A stretch of 64,000 bases of DNA from an uncultured Dyadobacter sp. (GCF_946482605.1 NZ_CAMLSE010000006.1:186001-250000), one strand, 5' to 3'; shown: positions 1 through 9,499, counted from the first letter of the stretch. The notes: generated by a model not told the origin, from the sequence alone. Translations and numbers: made by a program.

Positions 1-1215
1 GCACTTTACTGGTTATGGATTGTCAGACCCGCCTCAGCCTATCAGCCGACCGAGCAGGTCGAAGGACTTCTGACAAGCGTTCCGGATGCAATGCTGGGAA
101 GTGATAAACAGCTTAATAAGCTAAGCTTTTATAAGCAGGCAGAGGCTGATTCTGCCAAACTGCAGGGCCAGATCAGAAAAGATCCCTACCTTGATCAGGT
201 GCAGGCCGGCGTGGACTCATTTCAGGCGGGTCAGCTGGCGGGATTGCAGGGGCCTTTCGGCAGGAAAGGAGCTTTTACCGCAGCCCGAAGCCAGCCGCAG
301 CGAGGCGCCTCAGAAAACGAGCGGAAAGTATATGAGAAGCTGCGGGAGCTTGACCAGGTGCTTTCTCAGGCCTCGGCTCCCGATTTCAAGCAGGTTCCAG
401 AGGAATTGCCTGCGAGAGAACGGGGAGCGGCGGCAAAGGTAAGCTGGCAAGGAGAGCAGCAAGCTGGACGTTACCCCTGGCAGACAGCGCCCGCGGATCC
501 GGACCCTGAGATAGAGCAGCTCAACGGGGTGCTCGATAAGATCCTTGCGATTCAGGATCCGGCCAGCCACGCGGCTTGGGAATCTGCCGCCGCCACAAAG
601 CCGGAAAGAAAAGTTCTGACCGTCAGCACAATTGGGGACTCCGTGCAGGCAGGTATGCTGACCACACGGACTCAGGGCGATTCAACGGCAGTGCCTGACG
701 CGGAAGAAGGCGGCTTTTTTTCGCTAGAAGAGCCGGTAGCTGTGCCGCTGGGCAACGCGATTTCAGCCGAGGTGGATCAGGACCAGACCCTTGTCAGTGG
801 CCAGGTTTTGCGGCTTAGGCTAACTCAGGATGTCTTTATCGGTGGCGCCAAAGTGCCTGTCGGGAGTCTTGTGTACGGAAAGGTATCGATTAATAATCAG
901 CGTTTGATGGCAGAGATTGAAAGCATTCATTTTGAGAATGCTGTGCTGCCTGTAAGGCTCAGCGTATATGATCTGGACGGGATAGCGGGTATTCATATCC
1001 CCGACGATGTTGCTCGTCAGGTGGCCAAACAGTCACTTTCCCAGGACATCCAGGGCGTTGATATCGGTGTGCTGGATCCTTCACTGGCAGGGCAGGCGGT
1101 GGGCGCGGGTATACAGACTGCGAAAAGTCTTCTCAGCCGGAAAGCCCGTTTGATTCAGATCACCGTCCACGAAGGCTACCGCGTACTGCTTTTGGGTAAG
1201 CAGGCGGCGCTTTGA
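1..1215 (+). CDS. traM: Conjugative transposon protein TraM (5' end outside window)
   Basis: The frame is open from base 1, so the N-terminus, which normally carries a membrane anchor, lies upstream; 404 residues are visible. The first half is low-complexity, rich in Gln, Ala and Glu, as in the periplasmic stalk of Bacteroides-type TraM. The second half, from about residue 205, is a compact beta-rich domain (motifs SAEVDQDQTLVSG, VPVGSLVYGKV) typical of the TraM C-terminal domain. In CTnDOT-like elements TraM is part of the type IV secretion channel in the cell envelope. TraN follows 54 bases downstream, the standard order. An internal ATG at 91 exists but the coding signal continues upstream, so it is not taken as the start. 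Confidence 0.85.
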   Translation, partial: ALYWLWIVRPASAYQPTEQVEGLLTSVPDAMLGSDKQLNKLSFYKQAEADSAKLQGQIRKDPYLDQVQAGVDSFQAGQLAGLQGPFGRKGAFTAARSQPQRGASENERKVYEKLRELDQVLSQASAPDFKQVPEELPARERGAAAKVSWQGEQQAGRYPWQTAPADPDPEIEQLNGVLDKILAIQDPASHAAWESAAATKPERKVLTVSTIGDSVQAGMLTTRTQGDSTAVPDAEEGGFFSLEEPVAVPLGNAISAEVDQDQTLVSGQVLRLRLTQDVFIGGAKVPVGSLVYGKVSINNQRLMAEIESIHFENAVLPVRLSVYDLDGIAGIHIPDDVARQVAKQSLSQDIQGVDIGVLDPSLAGQAVGAGIQTAKSLLSRKARLIQITVHEGYRVLLLGKQAAL

Positions 1216-1269
1216 GAAATTTCAATTCTTTCCAACCGGCCATTGCGGCCCAGATATCCATCCAGGTTT

Positions 1270-2100
1270 ATGAAAAATCAAGTTTTGATCCTGGTGGCAC
1301 TGCTTTGCTGCGGGGTCAACATACCAGGTGCTTCTCAGGGCATAAAGATGCAGATGTTTGCGATCGAGCCCTATCCGCTGGAAGTGACTGTGAGAAAGAC
1401 CACGCACCTGGTTTTTCCATACGCGATCATTTCGGTCGATAGGGGAAGTGGCGATATCCTGGCCCAAAAGGCAAAGGGTACAGCTAATATCCTTCAGGTC
1501 AAGGCAGCCAGAGCAGATTTTGCTCAGACGAGCCTGACAGTGATTACAGCGGACGGTAAGCTGTACGGCTTTTCGGTAGACTATCAGCCAGAGCCCGCGC
1601 AGCTAAGCATTGAATTTGCCGGCGAAGATGTTGCGCGGGCTCAGCCGGCGGAGGGTGGAGTCAACCAGGCCATAGCCAGCCGGCTTGCCCGGGCGGCGAC
1701 CGAAAACGCTGATGCGAGCAGGACGGCCACAGAGAGCTCCGGCATCAGACTGGAAGTAAGTGGTCCCTTTATCGGGCAGGACATAATGCTTTTCAGGGTG
1801 GAGCTTACCAATAATACCGATATCAGCTATCACATTGAAAACCTGTGTTTTTTTATCCGCGACAGCAAAAAAGCCAGACGGTCAGCTATCCAGCAGCAGC
1901 AGATCAGGCCGGTGTACGTGCTGGGTGACACCGCTGTTGTCGGTGGGCGGTCACAGCACCAGATGGTATTTGCCTTCCGCCAGTTTACCATTCCGCGAGA
2001 GAAATACCTGGCCATCCAGGCCCGGGAGGCAGGTGGTAGCCGGGAGCTGTCGCTTAGGATTCCGGCCAAAAGGATCAGGCGGCCAGTGCCGCTCCAGTAA
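1270..2100 (+). CDS. traN: Conjugative transposon protein TraN (DUF4138)
   Basis: A 276-residue protein when started at the ATG at 1270, which is followed directly by a signal peptide (MKNQVLILVALLCCG, then small residues). The remainder matches the layout of Bacteroidetes TraN/DUF4138: an N-terminal beta domain with VTVRKTTHLVFPYAI, an acidic-Ala linker around residues 110-155, and a C-terminal beta domain (VEGGRSQHQMVFAFRQFTI-like stretch near 220-245). TraN is an envelope component of the conjugation machinery, analogous to VirB9. An upstream ATG at 1243 would add nine residues before the signal peptide and is unlikely. It is co-directional with TraM. Confidence 0.85.
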   Translation: MKNQVLILVALLCCGVNIPGASQGIKMQMFAIEPYPLEVTVRKTTHLVFPYAIISVDRGSGDILAQKAKGTANILQVKAARADFAQTSLTVITADGKLYGFSVDYQPEPAQLSIEFAGEDVARAQPAEGGVNQAIASRLARAATENADASRTATESSGIRLEVSGPFIGQDIMLFRVELTNNTDISYHIENLCFFIRDSKKARRSAIQQQQIRPVYVLGDTAVVGGRSQHQMVFAFRQFTIPREKYLAIQAREAGGSRELSLRIPAKRIRRPVPLQ

Positions 2101-2132
2101 GCAGCATTTTAAGAACTAAAATCACAAAAACG

Positions 2133-2924
2133 ATGAACCAGAAAAATCTAGACTATCTCTCAGATCAGGTCAAGTACACCGGTTTCGGGGAGACGCTGCA
2201 AACCCAGCTTGCAGAAAACATCAAAAAGCAGCTTCCCGAGTTCTCGCTCCAACATCAGCAGTCGTTCGGCAGGCAGGAAACTGTTACAGCGCTTCATTTT
2301 AAAAAATCACCTACCAGTGATATGTACTTTTTTAACAGTTACCAGGTCTCGCTTGCCAAGGATGAAAACAGCCCGAAGATGAATCAGGCATTTTACATCG
2401 AGAAAGCCAACAACATTACCTTAAAGGAAGCTTTCAATCTGATGAACGGGCGGGCGGTCAACAAGGATCTGACCAATAAGGAGGGGCAGCTTTATAACGC
2501 GTGGGTCCAACTGGATTTTAAAAACGCAGACGCGCAGGGTAACTACAAGCTAAAGCAATTCCACCAGAATTACGGTTTTGACCTGGAAAAGGTGCTGTCA
2601 GCGCTTCCGATCAAGGAACTGGGCAGTGAGCAGGATAAAGCGCGGCTTGTCGAATCCCTCCGCAAGGGTAACCGTCAAGCAGTCACCTTCACAGAGAACG
2701 GAACGGAGCAAAAGCGGCTCATTGAGGCCAATCCGCAGTTTAAATCCATCACTGTTTACGATGAGAATTCCAGGCGCCTGAGGCTGGATAATACCCAGCA
2801 GCTATCGCAGCAGCAGCAAGTGGTCAATAATAGTAAAAATCAATCAGTTAAAATTGAAACCGATGAAAACGCAACCAGTTCTCCAAAGCCGTCAAAGCGA
2901 CAGGGGCTTTCAGTCTCCCAATGA
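2133..2924 (+). CDS. Conserved hypothetical protein of conjugative elements
   Basis: 263 residues starting MNQKNLDYLSDQVKYTGFG. No catalytic motif is recognised. The central part (LKEAFNLMNGRAVNKDL, then YNAWVQLDF and FDLEKVLSALPIKEL) resembles a family repeatedly found beside tra genes of Bacteroidetes integrative elements, some members of which are annotated DUF3945; this is from memory and not verified. The tail from about residue 215 is Gln/Asn/Ser-rich and looks disordered. It follows TraN by 32 bases and overlaps the next gene by about 60 bases, so it is probably in the same transcript. It is soluble: no signal peptide or membrane segment is seen. Confidence 0.7.
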   Translation: MNQKNLDYLSDQVKYTGFGETLQTQLAENIKKQLPEFSLQHQQSFGRQETVTALHFKKSPTSDMYFFNSYQVSLAKDENSPKMNQAFYIEKANNITLKEAFNLMNGRAVNKDLTNKEGQLYNAWVQLDFKNADAQGNYKLKQFHQNYGFDLEKVLSALPIKELGSEQDKARLVESLRKGNRQAVTFTENGTEQKRLIEANPQFKSITVYDENSRRLRLDNTQQLSQQQQVVNNSKNQSVKIETDENATSSPKPSKRQGLSVSQ

Positions 2925-3246
2925 GGCATCCGTCTCAGCGCTTTTACACAGTTTTTTTGAGGGTATTTCGCGAGACCCGCGGATCAGCTGCGGACATATC
3001 GGCATTTATGCCGCTCTTCTGCAATGCTGGGCCATCCAGCAGTACCAGCAGCCGCTGATGGTTTTCTCCCATCAGGTGATCGGCCTTGCCAAAGTCAGTA
3101 GCCGGGATACGTATTTCAGATATGTCAGGCAGCTCAGCGATTACGGCTACATCCGCTACGAACCCTCGTTCAGCCGCAAGCAACCCAGCACAATTCATTT
3201 GGAGCGAGGCCCACAGCAATCAAATATTTATCACCGGAAGTGGTAA
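2863..3246 (+). CDS. Small HTH-like hypothetical protein of the conjugative region
   Basis: 127 residues from the ATG at 2863 (another ATG lies at 2854). The middle part, HIGIYAALLQCW followed by FSHQVIGLAKVSSRDTYFRYVRQLSDYGYIRYEP, reads like a winged-helix fold: a helix, a helix-turn-helix around the SSRDTYFRY segment, and a wing. Proteins with this pattern are common accessory genes of Bacteroidetes conjugative transposons, where they are annotated as hypothetical or as possible regulators. It overlaps the preceding gene in another frame. DNA binding is inferred from the pattern only. The next gene lies on the other strand, so this may be the end of the transfer-gene transcript. Confidence 0.6.
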   Translation: MKTQPVLQSRQSDRGFQSPNEASVSALLHSFFEGISRDPRISCGHIGIYAALLQCWAIQQYQQPLMVFSHQVIGLAKVSSRDTYFRYVRQLSDYGYIRYEPSFSRKQPSTIHLERGPQQSNIYHRKW

Positions 3247-3340
3247 AGGTGACAGGTAGGGATCTGCCAGATATTGGTTGGTGGCGAAGAATCCCACAGG
3301 AAATTTTGCGAGGTTCTTCGCCACCCCAAAAGGTGATGTG

Positions 3341-3631
3341 CTACTTTACCAACAGACCTTCCTTGACCTGATTAGTAAAGTCATCGGCCGGCTTGAAGAC
3401 CGGAGTCTGATGTGCAGGAATGACAATAGTGGATTTCTTAGAGATGTTTCTAGCCGTCTTGGCAGCCCTTTGCTTAATAATAAAGCTGCCGAAGCCGCGG
3501 AAATAAATGTTTTCTCCCTGGCTGAGTGAATCTTTGATAGTCACAAAAAAGGATTCGATGGTTTTTTCAACTTCTTCTTTCTGGATACCGGTCTTTTCTG
3601 TTATCCGGGATACAAGGTCTGCTTTCGTCAT
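3341..3631 (-). CDS. HU family DNA-binding protein
   Basis: A complete 96-residue HU/IHF-type protein beginning MTKADLVSRITEKTG. The hallmarks are the N-terminal helical pair, the FRGFGSF turn at about residues 44-50, and the arm region with KTARNISKKSTIVIPA and the PVFKPADDF end. HU proteins bend and compact DNA as dimers and assist recombination and replication. It is transcribed toward the conjugative-element genes and away from a decayed antitoxin gene, so it stands alone. It may be a resident chromosomal gene or element cargo; the sequence does not decide. Confidence 0.93.
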   Translation of the reverse strand: MTKADLVSRITEKTGIQKEEVEKTIESFFVTIKDSLSQGENIYFRGFGSFIIKQRAAKTARNISKKSTIVIPAHQTPVFKPADDFTNQVKEGLLVK

Positions 3632-3808
3632 ATCTTATCAGTTGTCTTTGGTTATTCAAGGACGAAATTAATACTTGGAAGTGAATCTGATCCCGATGTA
3701 AGCTAAAACTGAAATAAGCGGGCGGTTTTATATCCTTCCCGGGAGCATTCGATGCCCCGAGGCTGCCGTTGCAATTGTTTATGCCGACGCTTTGCTACCG
3801 GACGGGTC

Positions 3809-4322
3809 TTATCTCCGGGAAGCACCAGGTCCGGATGTGACCAGTTCAGACGTTGCATTTTGGTTTGTCGGAGCCTTTTCATCTGTCCAGAATCGATTGT
3901 AAATTTTTAGATTCCCGTCAGACTCCGGAGCCAGGCTCCATAGCAGATCTGCCTTTGACTCGCCCGTATAAGCAGTCCAGTGTACGGCGTTTAGATGCCC
4001 GGTTGAATGTCTCCAGCGGATTCTCCGGCTGAACAGCTGTTGAAGGCAGATCGATTGATCGCCAGTTATCAGCTTTACGAAAGTAGAAGGTTCCGAACAG
4101 TAGCGAGGGCTCTAGCACGTTCTGGTATCCAATTATCCAGTTTTCCAGAAGTTGCCTCTTCTTGTCAAGAATTAGATGGCCATTACATACCTGTAGCAAA
4201 TTGTTTTCTTCCTCTAAAACGGACATGGCTTCATTTGCCGTACGCAGGGCGAGGCCAGCAATGCCAGTTATTTGCCGGTAGGAGTAGTAGACTGTTTGAG
4301 GATTCAAAAGGAATGTGAACAC
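3809..4322 (-). pseudogene. Degenerate type IV antitoxin, AbiEi-like
   Basis: A decayed copy of the Bacteroidetes AbiEi-type regulator family. From a GTG at 4322 the protein reads through a helix-turn-helix-like segment (YSYRQITGIAGLALRTANEAM) and the family block LLENWIIGYQNVLEPSLLFGTF. The reading then has to change frame twice near 4010-4050 to recover GESAGDIQPG and HLNAVHWTAYTGESKADLLWSL, which continue the family pattern to a stop at 3809. The N-terminal part of the family is also missing, with stops upstream. At least two small indels are therefore present. No partner AbiEii toxin is seen nearby. Family assignment is by motif memory. Confidence 0.55.
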
Positions 4323-4432
4323 GACTCTGGACTATTAGCTTTATTTAAACTGGAAACTGCTTAAAGTGGTAGTATACAGATCTTTTGAAGTCGGATCGTA
4401 AAGGGGGTTTGTTTATTGACGCAAGGCAGTTT

Positions 4433-4804
4433 TTATTCATCTGACCCGTCGGAGTCAGCTTTGCCAACTAATTTGTCAGAATTGTGAAATTCTCGCATTG
4501 GATTAAAGAATTTATTGCCAGTTAATTGTCCAATGGCAATTATTTCTTTATTGACGATCTGTACCAACACTTTGCAGTTTCTTATTTGTTTCCAGGCTTG
4601 TACACCGCAGATTTCCAAACATCGAAAGACGAATGTGCCCAGATACGGGAAGTCGCCGGCAGTGCCACCCCGGGGGCCTGAGATGAAAACATCATGTCCG
4701 CCGAAACGAAAGTTTATTCCCTTAACGTTGATATCCAGCGCTGCGGTGATAAACAAGTCGTCATAGCAGTAAATATGTGCGTCTTTTATTGTTCCTGTAG
4801 TCAT
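4433..4804 (-). CDS. Hypothetical protein, phage-accessory-like
   Basis: 123 residues starting MTTGTIKDAHIYCYDD. It contains FRFGGHDVF, then FRCLEICGVQAWKQI and IAIGQLTGNKFFNPMREF. This order (a GFGG-like turn, a helix ending in a VG-x-x-SW motif, and a C-terminal WF-[DN]-P motif) resembles small proteins I recall from phages and mobile elements that record the maturation of a cofactor-free domain of unknown function. No enzymatic residues stand out. It is flanked by decayed genes on one side and empty DNA on the other. It could be a relic, but its frame is intact. Confidence 0.4.
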   Translation of the reverse strand: MTTGTIKDAHIYCYDDLFITAALDINVKGINFRFGGHDVFISGPRGGTAGDFPYLGTFVFRCLEICGVQAWKQIRNCKVLVQIVNKEIIAIGQLTGNKFFNPMREFHNSDKLVGKADSDGSDE

Positions 4805-5301
4805 AGCTCGATTGTTTTTTTAATAGTAGCTCAAAAAAGAAGCATACCCGTCCCCGGGAAGGAAAATTGTAGCGGGAACGGCGGAATGGAACCGATATAC
4901 GTCTTAGACTTTCCCCACGGTGATGAGAAAGGCAACAGAATTCACCGATCGGCCTGATGGGAGTCAAATAGGTTCGGTCGGAGGGGAGATACACCGCGAG
5001 AATAATACGAGTCTTTGATCATTAGCAGCAGTGGCTCTTTTGAACCAAGGAGTGTTACGGCTCCAATCCGGCAAACATCTCAAATGTGGCGCATTGCTCG
5101 TAAGTGTGACACCTATGGCCGTTATATGTTTACTGGTATGCTATTTTTAACATTTATCCGCCACACAATTTTCGTAGATGAAAATTGTATTAGAGAGCGT
5201 TTTGGCACTTTTAAGGTGTTACCGGAAAGTCGTTCAATAGTTGAAATCCCGATCCGCGCTGGTATTTATTAATGAGGCCACCCAAGCTAGTAAGGACCGC
5301 T
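4805..5301. other. Gene-poor stretch
   Basis: About 500 bases in which no supported gene is seen. An 85-codon open frame exists on the plus strand (5015-5272) but its translation has no recognisable pattern and its composition does not look coding. The stretch ends at the response-regulator stub. Confidence 0.4.
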
Positions 5302-5384
5302 ATGAAAACAGTTTCCTGCATTTTGATTGATGAGGATCCGGAAGAACACCTCATTTTTTCGCTTGCTTTGAGGGAAGCCTGGTT
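5302..5384 (+). pseudogene. N-terminal stub of a response regulator receiver domain
   Basis: The ATG at 5302 opens MKTVSCILIDEDPEEHLIF and then SLALREAW, the typical first beta strand, acidic DED pocket and first helix of a Bacteroidetes receiver domain. After about 27 residues the homology ends at 5384, where sequence of an ISL3 transposase begins directly. No receiver remainder is found after the transposase. This is a truncation junction, not a functional gene. Confidence 0.5.
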
Positions 5385-6395
5385 GAATTCCCATTGCCGT
5401 CACTTCGGCTTGTCCTAATGCAATTCAAGTGGCCGACCGTTGGCATTTACTGAGCAACCTGTCCGAAGCGGTCGAACGCTTTTTAGACGGTCAGCGCTCG
5501 GCCATCCGGCAAGCTGCCCAATTTATCAACCAACAGTCAGTAAGTCCGCTTTAGCCCTGCTGTTTCGTTAACAGAAAAGGATTTATCCAAGCCAATTGAG
5601 TTGCAACTACCAGATGATCAACTCACTGAGACGGCAGTTCCTGGTGAAAAAAGGTATGAACTTTATCAACGTGCGAAGGAGTTACAGCAGCAAGGCCATG
5701 GTATTCGGGCTATTGCGACTCACCTAGGCAGTTCACGTAACACGATTGGAAAGTATTTCAAACAGGCTCATTTTGTACCTAAGACCAGAGAACGAAGATC
5801 AAACCTGCTTGCTTATGAAGCATATTTACGGCAACGGTGGCAAGATGGCCAGACCTGTGTTAAAACGTTGTTCGAACAAATTAGTACCCTGGGTTATAAC
5901 GGCAGTTACACAATCCTGGCCGCTTTTTTATCCAACTATCCGCGCCCTTTACAAAAGTCTCCCCTGCCACCAACCCCGAATAAATATAACTACCCAAGTC
6001 GCAGGCTCACGCGACTATTGAGCCAGCAAGCTATCGATTGGCCGGAAGCGGACAAGCCCTTTTTGACACACTTGCTTAACCAAAATGAATCGATAGTGCT
6101 GGTGTACAAGCTGAATTTACGTTTCAAGCAGATGATGCGAGCCCGGCAAGCGGATGGATTAATTGAATGGTGCACCGATGCAGAACAAATTCCCGTCCTG
6201 AACGGATTTGTCAAGGGCATACGCAGGGACTTTGACGCCTTGAAAGAAGCGTTCCGATCCGAGTGGAGTAATGGTCAAACAGAGGGGCAAGTGAACCGAC
6301 TGAAAACAATCAAACGGACAATGTATGGCAAAGCAAAATTTGATCTGCTACGACTGCGGGTGTTGACACCAAATTGGACGGATCACCCAAAGTGA
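5385..6395 (+). pseudogene. ISL3 family transposase, 5' truncated and frameshifted
   Basis: The reading starts mid-protein with IPIAVTSACPNAIQVADRWHL, the conserved ISL3 block just after the second catalytic Asp region, then SNLSEAVERF. A stop in this frame lies at about 5554. The sequence continues in the next frame (shift near 5545) as LTEKDLSKPIELQLPDD, then the 264-codon open frame from 5601 with the conserved C-terminus WSNGQTEGQVNRLKTIKR and MYGKAKFDLLRLR. The zinc-binding N-terminal half of the family is missing. It is therefore dead. It is a different ISL3 lineage from the element at 26.6-28.3 kb, judging by low similarity. Confidence 0.8.
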
Positions 6396-6613
6396 CGCTG
6401 AACCCTTTTGCCCAGGAACACTGGAGTACTTTCGCAGGAATATCTAGTAGATTTCTTTGGAATGACCAGAGGGGTCAATTTTACGCTCCATGACAAATAA
6501 TAGAAAGAGTGAGTAACTACAATGCAAAGAACAAGTGTGTTTGCCTAGGTGCTCAACGGGACTGCTCACTTACATTTTTTGTTATAACAGGTTTTGAAAA
6601 GATAAAAGGTCTT

Positions 6614-7039
6614 TCATGCAGCCAGTTCTATAGCGGCGGATGCGGTCCAGTAACTAATGATCAGACTTAGCAGCTGGGTGAGTTGATTAAAGTCTGCTGG
6701 CTTTACAAAGAAACCTTGGGCCGACTCGCAGTAAGCGTCAATTACGTACCGATGATTCAGTACCGTGGTGAAGTACAGGTAAGGGACACACTTCAGGGCG
6801 ATGCCTGCATTTTTTTTCAATTCAGCCCGCAGTTCCAGGCCGTTCAGTCTTGGCATCTGCACATCACACAAAATCAGGAAAGTGGGCTCTGAATTTCCGT
6901 TCAAGTAATCAAGAACCGCGTCACCATCGGGGAAATAAATCCTTTGATTGGGAACATTCAGCTCGCTGAACGCTTGTTCGAGCAACAGTTGATCATCGAG
7001 ATCATCCTCAATGATGATAATAGTGCCATTTTTGTTCAT
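6614..7039 (-). CDS. Single-domain response regulator
   Basis: 141 residues from the ATG at 7039 (MNKNGTIIIIEDD). It is a receiver domain and nothing else: acidic pocket EDDLDD near residues 9-14, phosphoacceptor Asp in LILCDVQMPRLNGLE at about 60, the conserved Thr in YFTTV, and Lys in FFVKPAD near the end. No output domain is present, so it should pass phosphate or bind a partner protein. Upstream in-frame codons to 7183 exist but carry no homology, so the later start is preferred. No kinase is adjacent; the nearest is the large CheB-CheR kinase at 43-47 kb. Confidence 0.85.
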   Translation of the reverse strand: MNKNGTIIIIEDDLDDQLLLEQAFSELNVPNQRIYFPDGDAVLDYLNGNSEPTFLILCDVQMPRLNGLELRAELKKNAGIALKCVPYLYFTTVLNHRYVIDAYCESAQGFFVKPADFNQLTQLLSLIISYWTASAAIELAA

Positions 7040-7489
7040 GTTACTGAGGGTTTGTAATGACTGCTGCAAAGATTGGGCCAGCCAAAAATCGGCAGCTGGT
7101 ACAATCTTAGGTGTAGTCAACTGGTTGGTTAAACGGAGATTGGCTGCCGTAGCGTGGTTTGGCAGGTCTTCGCTATTTTTCACTGCTAATGCCTTTGAGT
7201 TGCCATCTGCCTCGCGTTTCGTTCTCTGTTTAATAGCTTCGTGCCGCCATTGAAAAAATTGGCCTGATAGTGGCTAACAGCAAAGCTTTTACAAGAATAC
7301 GTTGGGATGAAAACACAGGTTAACGGCTGGGTTCTTCATCACTTGGAATGGTCGGCTACAAATTCGATGCGGAATCTGTCCAACGCATTGATGTGGGTAC
7401 CAAACAAATCAAAAACGATGGTACAAGTTTTGCTAGGGCTACAAATCGCTTGTGAGCACTTAACCACGGCGGATTAACAACAAACAGGC
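7040..7489. other. Divergent intergenic region between two receiver genes
   Basis: About 450 bases between two divergently transcribed receiver genes. It must hold both promoters, but I see no clear Bacteroidetes promoter pair or repeat. The first 145 bases are open in the frame of the minus-strand gene without recognisable protein similarity. Confidence 0.3.
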
Positions 7490-8374
7490 ATGGTAAAGCG
7501 GAAAACGATATTTTTGGTGGAAGATGACGAAGATGACAGGCTTCTGTTTTGTGACATTCTTCTCCGTGAAGTGCCAGACCTTCAAATTATCGAGTTCACC
7601 GACGCGGGCCAGCTCTTGGCTCTGATCAATGGCCATGGGCCCTGGAAAGAACCAGACCTGATTTTAACAGACCTGAACATGCCTGCATTGAATGGTCTTG
7701 ATCTTCTTGGGGCCGTCAGGCAACATGAGCGAATTGACAAGGTCCCGGTCGTGATGATGTCGACTGCCTCAAATGACGAATTGGTAGCACAGGCCTACGA
7801 ATTGGGCGTCAATGCGTTTATTGCAAAGCCAGTCTCTACCGCAGACTATGCGATAATGGCCAGCGCGATCAGCATTTGTTTCTTGAACGGCTTTTGGAGA
7901 TCATTGCCGCTACCCGCCAATGGTATTCGCAACGATGCCCGTCTTATCATCGTGGAAGATAGTGACGAGCATTGGAACCTGATAAAGCTCTCCTTTCAGT
8001 CAAATGGGTCCGGTTTCTAGCTCATCAGATTACGTGACAAGGCGGCCGTTTTCGAATATTTTTCTGACTGTTTTCAATTTTTACATCCTAGTCCAGCCAT
8101 CGTAATCCTGGACCTTTATTTGCCAACTCGACAAGACGGGCTGGATGCTCTTGACAATGTCAGGTACGTTATTCAATCATGTAACTTGCCCAGGGTTCCG
8201 ATTGTGATTTTTAGTTATTCAGGCGATCGTGAAGATATCAAGTCTGGCTACCTGCTCCGTGCCAACGCCTATTTAATCAAACCGCTCAACGTCGCTGAAT
8301 GGCCAACTTATTTTCAAAACCTTTCCTATTTTTGGTCAAGGACCTTCCGGTTTCCAGCCAGGCAGTTGCACTGA
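7490..8374 (+). pseudogene. Two-receiver response regulator interrupted by an in-frame TAG
   Basis: The first receiver (IFLVEDDEDDRLL, Asp in LILTDLNMPALNGLD, Lys in AFIAKPVS) is followed by a second (LIIVEDSDEHW, DLYLPTRQDGLD, YLIKPLN, then NLSYFWSRTF). Between them a single TAG at 8018-8020 interrupts the frame; the codons after it (LIRLRDKAAVFEYF) continue in the same frame. The intact paralogue at 47549-48418 aligns across the break with a sense codon and ends with the same NLSYFWSK block. It is thus a full-length gene with one nonsense change, producing at best a truncated 176-residue receiver. Confidence 0.8.
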
Positions 8375-8616
8375 AATTGGCAGACGTCCATTTTAAGGAT
8401 TGGAAAGTCGTTCGTTTGGGATGCCTTGCTTTTTAAGGGTTATTTCACTTGAACAACATCAGCCATCTTCTAAGAATGTGTGCAGGTATCAAAAGGAAGG
8501 CTGCGTTGAATTGTGAATTGATGAAGTAAGCGCCTGATCCCATGGGTGGCGATCAATGTCAACTATTACGGCATATCCCCGTCAGCGCAGTGAACGGAAG
8601 CCGCCCGATCATAGAT

Positions 8617-9126
8617 TCATACGGAAGCGATATACTTTGCGCTTATAAGCAGATATAATGTTCTGTCTGCTTTTGCTTGCTCATAGTTCTCCCTGAGCAG
8701 TCGTTTAATCTGATCATTTTTCAGTTTTACTCCGACCATTTCAAGAATCTGAAAGGAGGCCATTTCAATACTTTCAATGTTATGCAGGTAAAATAAAATT
8801 GACATATCCCTTAATTCTGCGTTGCTGCTATGATTTGTGATGTCTTTGAAAGAATCTTTCAGCAAGCCTTTAAGGCCAAGAGAACTAGCGGTAGAAGCAG
8901 TTGCTCGCATGATCCGATAGATTTTTTCCATATTTAGAATCTGGCCCCTGACATCGTCTATGGTTCGATGCATCGCATCTCGAAGATCAGAAAAGTGGGC
9001 GTTATCTATCAGTTGGGGTAGTTCAGAAATCAGCAAAGTTTTTGCTGCATAGATCTTGTCGAGATGGTGGATAAAAAATTGGTCAAGGTCGTCTTTGTCA
9101 AGATTGATATCGTCAGATTGTAACAT
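8617..9126 (-). CDS. DUF892 (YciE/YciF-like) ferritin-like protein
   Basis: 169 residues, all helical in appearance. The N-terminal helix carries FFIHHLDKIYAAKTLLISELPQLID, the typical DUF892 opening, then a long middle helix and the helix pair LHNIESIEMASFQIL and RLLRENYEQAKADRTLYLL. DUF892 proteins are four-helix ferritin-like bundles associated with stress responses; their biochemical role is not settled. It is the first gene of a minus-strand run with a receiver protein (10-base gap) and another DUF892 protein upstream, suggesting one stress operon. It diverges from the YciF core more than the copy at 14037. Confidence 0.75.
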   Translation of the reverse strand: MLQSDDINLDKDDLDQFFIHHLDKIYAAKTLLISELPQLIDNAHFSDLRDAMHRTIDDVRGQILNMEKIYRIMRATASTASSLGLKGLLKDSFKDITNHSSNAELRDMSILFYLHNIESIEMASFQILEMVGVKLKNDQIKRLLRENYEQAKADRTLYLLISAKYIASV

Positions 9127-9136
9127 AGTGCAACGT

Positions 9137-9499
9137 TTAGGAAAGATATTTGTTTACCTGAACTAGCAAACCCATCATATCATAAGGCTTGGCAAGATAC
9201 ATGTCCGCATTGCACCGCCGTGCAATTTCAGCAAGGTTGTATTCTCCGGAGCATAGAATTACCGGTAATTCCTTTGTTTCTGGGTGCGCTTTCAGTTCTC
9301 TGCAAATGTCGGCCCCAGTTCTTGAAAATCCCTTTATTCGCACATCCAGCAATACTAAATCGGGATGTAATACATTAATCTCTTGGGGATCAAGCGCTAT
9401 TTGAGAAAACATAACTTCGTGTCCTGAATCGCGAAAGACAATTTTCAAAAGTTCCAATATATCAGGATCGTCATCAATGACGAGCATTCTTTTCTTCAT
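9137..9499 (-). CDS. Single-domain response regulator
   Basis: 120 residues starting MKKRMLVIDDDPDILELL at 9499. Receiver hallmarks are present: DDD pocket, phosphoacceptor Asp in LVLLDVRIKGFSRTG, Ser/Thr position in ILCSGEY, and Lys in YLAKPYD. The RI-KG-x-SRTGADICRELK pattern is typical of stand-alone receivers in this phylum. Codons upstream of the chosen start are open but show no homology and have no ribosome-site advantage. It lies between two DUF892 genes on the same strand with short gaps, linking phosphorelay signalling to the stress proteins. Confidence 0.88.
   Translation of the reverse strand: MKKRMLVIDDDPDILELLKIVFRDSGHEVMFSQIALDPQEINVLHPDLVLLDVRIKGFSRTGADICRELKAHPETKELPVILCSGEYNLAEIARRCNADMYLAKPYDMMGLLVQVNKYLS

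Noticed and set aside
5015..5272. 85-codon open frame on the plus strand
   Set aside because: No recognisable protein pattern, no ribosome site, and it lies in a decayed gene-poor stretch.
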